A stretch of DNA of 64,000 nt from Actinobacteria bacterium OV450 (GTDB lineage Bacteria; Actinomycetota; Actinomycetes; Streptomycetales; Streptomycetaceae): positions 62,001 through 126,000 of the forward strand of contig LJCW01000372.1 in assembly GCA_001298555.1 (NCBI GenBank), given 5' to 3'. Below the pieces are notes generated by a model that ran no database searches, was not told where the DNA came from, and saw nothing but the letters and a program-made list of their open reading frames with translations. Within the stretch, counting starts at the first letter, position 1, and every line of letters starts with the position of its first letter. The translations under genes and the position numbers were made by a program. Shown here piece after piece: positions 59,089-64,000 of this stretch.

Positions 59089-60474
59089 TCAGCCGACGCC
59101 GCGCCAGCCCTGCGGATCCGGCCCCCCGGGCACCGGGGCCTGCGCGTCGTAGGGCTCCCGCGTGAACACGAACGAGCCGAGGTCGAGATGGCTCACCGAG
59201 CCGTCCTCGCGCCGGACCGCCCGCAGCGTCTCCCCCGCGTAGTAGCCGGAGAGCCCGGTCCAGTTCCCGTCGGGCTCTGCCCGGAAGCGGGCCGACCGGC
59301 CCATGGCGCCGACCGGCCCCAGCTCCAGCAGCCCGTCCGCCGTCAACCGCACCACATGGGCCGACGTACCCCAGTACCAGGGGCCGCACAGCTCCAGGGC
59401 GACCGGATCGGCCTCCCGGAACGGCCGCCACGGCTGTGGGAACGGCGGCTCCGCGTCCGCGACGATCGCCACCAGGTCCGCGGCCACCGCCGAGGCGGGC
59501 AGCCCCGACGTGCAGTTCGCCAGCACCACGGCCGCCACGTCGTCCGCCTCGCTCAGCCACAGCGCTGCGACGAACCCCGGCAGCGAACCGCTGTGGCCGG
59601 CGAGCCTGCGCCCGCGGGCGTCCACCAGCTGCATGCCGAGTCCGTAACCGAACTCGGCGAGACCGGGCTCCGGCGGGGCCGCTGACGTCCGCATCTCCCG
59701 TACCGACTCCGCACTCAGCACCCGCTCGTCACCCCGGGCGAGGAACATCGCGAACCGGGCCAGGTCCCGGGTCGTGGACCAGAGTTGTCCCGCCGCGGCC
59801 ATCAGCCCCAGGTCCTCCAGCGGTTCGGCCATCATCACGTCGGCCCACGGGTGCACCGCCCAGCCGCCCGCGTGCGGAGCCTGCGGCTGCGCCGTCGTAC
59901 GGTGCAGCGCCAGCGGCTCCAACACCTCGGCGCGCAGCACCTCTGCCCACGGCTTGCCCCGCACGGCTTCCACAAGCGAACCCAGCAGCGTGTACCCGGG
60001 GTTGGAGTAGTGGTGCCGTCGGCCGGGCCGGAACCGGTACGGCTCCTCACCCAGCACGTCCGCGAGTTCGGGCCGCAGCGCCCCGGGGGTGCGCTCCCAC
60101 CACTCGCCCGGCGTCTCCGCCGCCAACCCGCCGGTGTGGGCGAGCAACTGGGCGATGGTCACCTCGCCGACGCCCGTTCCCGGCAGGTGCTGCTCCAGCG
60201 GGTCCTCGAGCCGCAGCAGGCCCTCGTCCCGCAGGCGCAGCACGAGAACGGCGGTGAAGGTCTTGCTGATCGACCCGATCCGGTACTGCACGTTCCCGTC
60301 GGGACCGTGTCCCTCGACGGAGGTCCGGGAGTCCTCCCAGACGATTTCACCGCCGCGGGCCACGGCCGCCACCACCGACGGCGCCCGGCCCTCGCTCTGC
60401 GCGACGGCGATCCGGTGCCTCAGCGCACGCCGGGTGGCAGGGAGCGGCTCCAGGTCTTCAGATACGGCATCCAT
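59089..60474 (-). CDS. Serine hydrolase of the beta-lactamase/PBP family
   Basis: A 461-residue esterase or DD-peptidase-like protein (class C beta-lactamase superfamily). The SxxK motif is GSISK (Ser68, Lys71) and the YxN motif is in RHHYSNPGY (about 154); a third motif HSGSLPGF (about 290) replaces KTG. There is no signal peptide, so it is cytosolic or non-classical. C-terminal 130 residues form a separate beta domain. It starts 9 bp after the dnaB stop in the same direction, so it may be co-transcribed with dnaB. Confidence 0.86.
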   Translation of the reverse strand: MDAVSEDLEPLPATRRALRHRIAVAQSEGRAPSVVAAVARGGEIVWEDSRTSVEGHGPDGNVQYRIGSISKTFTAVLVLRLRDEGLLRLEDPLEQHLPGTGVGEVTIAQLLAHTGGLAAETPGEWWERTPGALRPELADVLGEEPYRFRPGRRHHYSNPGYTLLGSLVEAVRGKPWAEVLRAEVLEPLALHRTTAQPQAPHAGGWAVHPWADVMMAEPLEDLGLMAAAGQLWSTTRDLARFAMFLARGDERVLSAESVREMRTSAAPPEPGLAEFGYGLGMQLVDARGRRLAGHSGSLPGFVAALWLSEADDVAAVVLANCTSGLPASAVAADLVAIVADAEPPFPQPWRPFREADPVALELCGPWYWGTSAHVVRLTADGLLELGPVGAMGRSARFRAEPDGNWTGLSGYYAGETLRAVRREDGSVSHLDLGSFVFTREPYDAQAPVPGGPDPQGWRGVG

Positions 60475-60483
60475 GATCGGATG

Positions 60484-61965
60484 CTACGTGTTGGCCATGT
60501 CCACGAACCGCGAATAGTGGCCCTGGAAGGCGACGGTGATCGTCGCCGTGGGGCCGTTACGGTGCTTCGCCACGATCAGGTCCGCCTCGCCCGCGCGGGG
60601 CGACTCCTTCTCGTACGCGTCCTCGCGGTGCAGCAGGATCACCATGTCGGCGTCCTGCTCGATGGAGCCGGACTCACGCAGGTCGGAGACCATCGGCTTC
60701 TTGTCGGTGCGCTGCTCGGGACCACGGTTCAGCTGGGAGAGCGCGATCACCGGCACCTCGAGCTCCTTGGCCAGCAGCTTGAGGTTTCGGGACATGTCCG
60801 AGACCTCCTGCTGGCGGCTCTCGGGACGGCGGGAGCCGCCCGACTGCATCAGCTGGAGATAGTCGATGACCACGAGCGAGAGGTCGTTGCGCTGCTTCAG
60901 GCGCCGGCACTTGGCCCGGATCTCCATCATCGACAGGTTCGGGGAGTCGTCGATGTAGAGCGGGGCGGCGGAGACGTCCGGCATCCGGCGGGCAAGCCGG
61001 GTCCAGTCGTCGTCCGTCATGGTGCCGGAGCGCATGTGGTGCAGGGCCACCCGGGCCTCCGCCGAAAGGAGGCGCATCGCGATCTCGTTGCGGCCCATTT
61101 CGAGGGAGAAGATCACGCTCGGCAGGTTGCTCTTGATGGAACAGGCGCGGGCGAAGTCGAGTGCGAGGGTGGACTTGCCCATGGCGGGGCGGGCCGCGAT
61201 GACGATCATCTGGCCGGGGTGCAGGCCGTTGGTCAGCGAGTCGAGGTCCGTGAAACCGGTCGGGACGCCCGACATCTGTCCGCTGCGCGAGCCGATCGCC
61301 TCGATCTCGTCGAGCGCGCCCTCCATGATGTCTCCGAGCGGCAGGTAGTCCTCGGAGGTCCGCTGCTCGGTGACGGCGTAGATCTCGGCCTGGGCGCTGT
61401 TGACGATCTCGTCGACGTCGCCGTCCGCCGCGTATCCCATCTGCGTGATCTTGGTGCCGGCGGCGACGAGGCGGCGCAGCACCGCCCGCTCGTGGACGAT
61501 CTCCGCGTAGTACTCGGCGTTCGCCGCGGTGGGCACCGACTGGACGAGCGTGTGCAGGTACGAGGCCCCGCCGACCTTGCTGATCTCGCCGCGACGAGTC
61601 AGCTCGGCGCCGACCGTGATGGGGTCGGCCGGCTCGCCCTTGGCGTACAGGTCGAGGATCGCCTGGTAGATCGTTTCATGGGAGGGCCGGTAGAAGTCGT
61701 GGCCCTTGATGACCTCGACGACGTCCGCGATGGCGTCCTTGGAGAGCAGCATGCCGCCGAGCACCGACTGCTCGGCGTCCAGGTCCTGCGGCGGTACGCG
61801 CTCGAAGCCGCCGCCACCGCCGTCCCAGGAGCCGCCCTCGCGGCCCCGGTCGTGCTGCTCGTCCCCGCGGCCGCGGTTGTCGCTGTTACGGCGCGAACGG
61901 GCGGGCAGACGGTCACCCGGACCGCTGTCGGCCCAGGGGTCGTCCATGGGCTCGGGCATGCTCAC
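60484..61965 (-). CDS. dnaB: Replicative DNA helicase DnaB
   Basis: Hexameric replicative helicase of 493 residues, no intein. An N-terminal disordered extension rich in Arg/Asp/Gly/Pro occupies about 1-60. The DnaB N-terminal domain is at about 60-170 (DLDAEQSVLGGMLLSKDA) and the RecA-like motor follows, with Walker A ARPAMGKSTLALD (about 255), Walker B VVIDYLQLM (about 360) and the Arg-finger region LRESGSIEQDAD near 425. GTG at 61965 follows GGAGGAGG. A 434-bp upstream region holds DnaA-box cluster D. Expression may respond to DnaA (inference). Confidence 0.97.
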   Translation of the reverse strand: MSMPEPMDDPWADSGPGDRLPARSRRNSDNRGRGDEQHDRGREGGSWDGGGGGFERVPPQDLDAEQSVLGGMLLSKDAIADVVEVIKGHDFYRPSHETIYQAILDLYAKGEPADPITVGAELTRRGEISKVGGASYLHTLVQSVPTAANAEYYAEIVHERAVLRRLVAAGTKITQMGYAADGDVDEIVNSAQAEIYAVTEQRTSEDYLPLGDIMEGALDEIEAIGSRSGQMSGVPTGFTDLDSLTNGLHPGQMIVIAARPAMGKSTLALDFARACSIKSNLPSVIFSLEMGRNEIAMRLLSAEARVALHHMRSGTMTDDDWTRLARRMPDVSAAPLYIDDSPNLSMMEIRAKCRRLKQRNDLSLVVIDYLQLMQSGGSRRPESRQQEVSDMSRNLKLLAKELEVPVIALSQLNRGPEQRTDKKPMVSDLRESGSIEQDADMVILLHREDAYEKESPRAGEADLIVAKHRNGPTATITVAFQGHYSRFVDMANT

Positions 61966-62111
61966 CGGGCCGCCTCCTCCCGTCCGCAACGCGGACCTCG
62001 CCGTGCCACTCTTTCTACGACACGGCTCTGACATTTGGGGCACCCGAATCCGCAGTCGGCGAGTCGGGCAACGCACAACGGTAGGGCCGGGAGCGACGTC
62101 AGCCAATCTTG

Positions 62112-62211
62112 TTATCCACAGGCTGTGTGGATGAGATGTGGATGACCGACCCAATGCTGTGGGTAAGTCGCCGGAAGCTGTGCACGGACCGGGGGACGGC
62201 GCTGTGGACAA
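62112..62211. other. DnaA-box cluster D upstream of dnaB
   Basis: Five boxes in 100 bp: TTATCCACA at 62112 (forward), then TGTGGATGA at 62126 and 62137, TGTGGGTAA at 62158 and TGTGGACAA at 62203 (perfect, reverse). The first four are spaced by 14, 11 and 21 bases. A weaker TGTGGAAGA occurs at 62378 inside the MATE promoter spacer. The cluster lies 150 bp upstream of the dnaB start. Confidence 0.7.
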
Positions 62212-62363
62212 AATCACCTGCCCTACCCATCCACCCCATCTGACCTGGGAATTCTTCCTCCACCGGCTGTGGGGGAGAAATTTCTTGGCCCTGGTTCCGA
62301 GATCGCCTCCAACGGGGTGCCCAGAACGCGCAAGTCAACTCGTCGGTAAGGCTCCAAAGGCGG

Positions 62364-62393
62364 TTGCATCTATTACCTGTGGAAGATTAGATT
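62364..62393 (+). promoter_or_regulatory. Promoter of the MATE exporter
   Basis: -35 TTGCAT (62364-62369), 18-bp spacer, -10 TAGATT (62388-62393), six bases before ATG 62400: a leaderless promoter. A DnaA-like 9-mer lies within the spacer. Confidence 0.6.
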
Positions 62394-62399
62394 GAGCGC

Positions 62400-63737
62400 A
62401 TGACACAGGCCCTCGCCCCGCTGAAGGGTGCCCCGAGACGGCACGACCGCGAGATACTCGCACTCGCCGTCCCGGCGTTCGGCGCGCTCGTCGCCGAGCC
62501 CCTGTTCGTGATGGCCGACAGCGCCATCGTGGGACACCTCGGCACCCCCCAGCTGGCCGGACTCGGCATCGCCGCCGCCCTGCTGACGACCGCCGTCAGC
62601 GTCTTCGTCTTCCTCGCCTACGCCACCACCGCGGCCGTCTCCCGCCGGGTCGGCGCGGGAGACCTTCCTGCCGCCATCCGCCAGGGCATGGACGGCATCT
62701 GGCTCGCCCTCCTGATCGGCGCCGTCGTCATCGCCGTCGTGCTGCCGGCAGCGCCCTGGCTGATCTCCCTCTTCGGAGCGTCCGACACCGTCGCCCCGTA
62801 CGCGGTCACCTATCTGCGGATATCCGCCCTGGGCATCCCGGCCATGCTGATGGTGCTCGCCGCCACCGGGGTCCTCCGGGGCCTCCAGGACACCCGTACC
62901 CCGCTCTACGTCGCCATCGGAGGCTTCGCCCTCAACGCCGGCCTGAACGGCGCCCTCGTGTACGGCGCCGACTTCGGCATCGCCGGTTCCGCCTGGGGAA
63001 CGGTGATCGCCCAGTGCGCCATGGCCGGCGTCTACCTCGTCGTGGTCGTCCGCGGAGCCCGTCGGCACGGCGCCTCGCTGCGGCCCGACGCCGCCGGAAT
63101 CCGGGCCTGCGCCCAGGCCGGCGCACCGCTGCTGGTGCGCACCCTCTGCCTGCGCGCCGTCCTGATCATCGCGACCGCCGTGGCGGCGCGACTCGGCGAC
63201 GCGGACATCGCCGCCCACCAGATCCTGCTCTCCTTGTGGAGCCTGCTCGCCTTCGCGCTCGACGCGATCGCCATCGCCGGACAGGCCATCATCGGCCGCT
63301 ACCTCGGCGCCGACGACACCGAGGGCGCCAAGGCCCTCTGCCGACGCATGGTCCAGTGGGGGATCGCCTCGGGAATCGTCCTCGGCGCGCTGGTGATCGT
63401 GGCCCGCCCGCTGTTCATCCCGCTCTTCACCGGCGATCCCGCAGTCAAGGCCGCTCTGCTGCCCGCCCTGCTGGTCGTGGCTCTTTCCCAGCCGGTGTCC
63501 GGCATCGTCTTCGTGCTCGACGGGGTCCTGATGGGCGCCGGGGACGGTCGCTACCTGGCCTGGGCGATGCTCGTGACGCTCGCCGTGTTCACCCCGGCCG
63601 CCCTGCTCGTCCCGACCCTCGGCGGCGGCCTGACCACGCTCTGGTGGGCCATGACGCTGATGATGCTGGTCCGGATGGCAACCCTCCAGCTGCGCGCCCG
63701 CTCCGGCCGATGGCTGGTCGCCGGGGCGACCCGCTGA
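62400..63737 (+). CDS. MATE-family efflux transporter (DinF type)
   Basis: A 445-residue transporter with twelve membrane helices in two repeated halves of six; VPAFGALVAEPLFVMADSAIVGHLGTPQLAGLGIA is the conserved first half and AVAARLGDADIAAHQILLSLWSLLAFALDAIAIAGQAIIGRYLG the second. MATE exporters use Na+ or H+ to expel cationic drugs or metabolites; the DinF subgroup is likely from context beside dnaB/rplI. No ribosome-binding site; the start fits a leaderless promoter. Two parS sites and a terminator follow. Confidence 0.93.
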   Translation: MTQALAPLKGAPRRHDREILALAVPAFGALVAEPLFVMADSAIVGHLGTPQLAGLGIAAALLTTAVSVFVFLAYATTAAVSRRVGAGDLPAAIRQGMDGIWLALLIGAVVIAVVLPAAPWLISLFGASDTVAPYAVTYLRISALGIPAMLMVLAATGVLRGLQDTRTPLYVAIGGFALNAGLNGALVYGADFGIAGSAWGTVIAQCAMAGVYLVVVVRGARRHGASLRPDAAGIRACAQAGAPLLVRTLCLRAVLIIATAVAARLGDADIAAHQILLSLWSLLAFALDAIAIAGQAIIGRYLGADDTEGAKALCRRMVQWGIASGIVLGALVIVARPLFIPLFTGDPAVKAALLPALLVVALSQPVSGIVFVLDGVLMGAGDGRYLAWAMLVTLAVFTPAALLVPTLGGGLTTLWWAMTLMMLVRMATLQLRARSGRWLVAGATR

Positions 63738-63755
63738 TCCGCCGATCCCGGCGGT

Positions 63756-63769
63756 GTTTCACGTGAAAC
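63756..63769. other. parS site (first of a pair)
   Basis: Perfect GTTTCACGTGAAAC within an 18-bp dyad (GT on the left, AC on the right), 19 bp after the MATE stop. Confidence 0.93.
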
Positions 63770-63789
63770 ACAGAGAACGGTCCCGGGGT

Positions 63790-63803
63790 GTTTCACGTGA
63801 AAC
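63790..63803. other. parS site (second of a pair)
   Basis: Perfect GTTTCACGTGAAAC starting 34 bp after the previous site; the closest pair in the window. Confidence 0.93.
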
Positions 63804-63828
63804 ATCGTCCGGCGATACCCGGAGACGA

Positions 63829-63863
63829 CGAAGGGCCGCACCCCTGAGGGGTGCGGCCCTTCG
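63829..63863. terminator. Bidirectional terminator between MATE and rplI
   Basis: CGAAGGGCCGCACCCC (63829-63844), loop TGA, then its exact complement (63848-63863): a perfect 16-bp stem ending in AA/TT-rich flanks on both sides. Confidence 0.75.
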
Positions 63864-63873
63864 TGTGCAGCAC

Positions 63874-64000
63874 TTAGGCGGCGACAACCTCGACGCCCAC
63901 GTTCGCGGCGACCTCGGCGTGCAGACGCACGGAGACCTGGTACGAACCGAGGGTCTTGATCGGGGCAGCCAGCTCGACGCGGCGCTTGTCGACCTTCGGA
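63874..64000 (-). CDS. rplI: 50S ribosomal protein L9 (partial, C-terminal end)
   Basis: The last 42 codons of L9, running leftward and cut by the window edge. The frame reads KVDKRRVELAAPIKTLGSYQ then VSVRLHAEVAANVGVEVVAA and stops at 63874-63876 (TAA), matching the C-terminal L9 domain (KxLGxYxVxVxLHxEV). L9 binds the 23S rRNA near L1. In Streptomyces rplI lies in the rpsF-ssb-rpsR-rplI operon next to dnaB, so the rest of that operon should be just outside the window. Confidence 0.93.
   Translation of the reverse strand, partial: PKVDKRRVELAAPIKTLGSYQVSVRLHAEVAANVGVEVVAA

Larger units (their letters stand above)
61966..62399. other. 434-bp divergent region dnaB / MATE with DnaA-box cluster D
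   Basis: No gene seen. Contains the dnaB ribosome-binding site (GGAGGAGG, left end), the six DnaA-like boxes listed under cluster D and below, and the MATE promoter (62364-62393) at the right end. Confidence 0.7.

Noticed and set aside
59785..62031. 748-codon plus-strand frame opposite the serine hydrolase and dnaB
   Set aside because: Mirror of conserved genes; no RBS and no recognisable domain.
6908..63803. The repeated TTCACGTGAA palindromes as gamma-butyrolactone or other regulator boxes
   Set aside because: They match the ParB parS site in all 14 positions, and occur inside genes as well as between them.
1..64000. tRNA or rRNA genes
   Set aside because: All gaps were read for the GGTTCGA-type T-loop and cloverleaf arms; none was convincing. 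A tRNA-scanning program would settle it.

Overview
The window is a 64 kb piece of a Streptomyces (or very close actinomycete) chromosome. GC content is very high, GTG and TTG starts are common, and many promoters have a TAG-type -10 box only about six bases from the start codon. It carries ssgA/ssgR, a mycelial cydABDC operon and a Streptomyces-type DnaA-box consensus (TTGTCCACA). Gene order matches what I remember of the S. coelicolor core region just beside oriC (roughly SCO3970 down to SCO3909); this is recall, not a search. Eight perfect 14-bp parS sites and three clusters of DnaA boxes agree with an origin-proximal position, with the dnaB/rplI side of the window nearest oriC. I see no insertion sequence, prophage, CRISPR array, rRNA or tRNA.

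Layout. 1-2.4 kb: end of a PP2C phosphatase, an aminopeptidase P and an RsbW-like ATPase. 2.6-8.8 kb: a copper-handling cluster (membrane protein, YcnI, Sco, PCuAC, CopCD, Tat-exported DyP peroxidase). 8.8-12.4 kb: pheA, a 526-bp gap packed with DnaA boxes, serS and a HAD phosphatase. 12.6-16.8 kb: a rhomboid-like protein and a four-gene ABC transporter operon. 17-20.8 kb: an M24 peptidase, a hydrolase-SDR fusion and a MerR regulator, followed by a second DnaA-box cluster. 21-22.5 kb: aquaporin and KptA. 22.6-27.5 kb: an Hsp90 homologue translationally coupled to a 1020-residue TPR protein. 27.6-31.4 kb: F420-type oxidoreductase, HAD phosphatase and a DosS-like sensor kinase. 31.4-37.5 kb: cydA-cydB-cydDC behind a Rex operator. 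37.6-46.3 kb: a cyclophilin-like protein behind a perfect palindrome, HisC, LacI regulator, phosphoesterase, membrane protein, collagen-like protein, glycosyltransferase and aldo/keto reductase. 46.4-49.9 kb: thiC with a TPP riboswitch, and a His-rich YibE/F protein. 49.9-54 kb: ssgA, ssgR, small membrane protein, cupin, holin-family protein and a trans-sulfuration enzyme. 54-60.5 kb: LysR, NUDIX, globin-reductase, HAD, two GNATs and a serine hydrolase. 60.5-64 kb: dnaB, MATE exporter and the end of rplI, with a third DnaA-box cluster between dnaB and the exporter.

How the genes work together. The copper cluster supplies and guards extracytoplasmic copper; the order resembles the S. lividans Sco/ECuC/DtpA locus needed for maturation of the GlxA copper oxidase. 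The cyd genes form the high-affinity oxidase with its CydDC exporter under probable NADH/NAD control through Rex, and a heme-GAF-type kinase lies directly downstream. SsgR and SsgA are sporulation and septum factors. The DNA-level layer (parS, DnaA boxes) is superimposed on the genes: parS sites are used as coding sequence in several places and one supplies the start codon of cydDC. No clearly new multi-gene system stands out. The best candidates for a second look are the Hsp90-TPR pair, the DnaA-box clusters, a hairpin abutting the LysR start codon, the 21-bp palindrome at 37649 and the MerR-type promoter at 46342.
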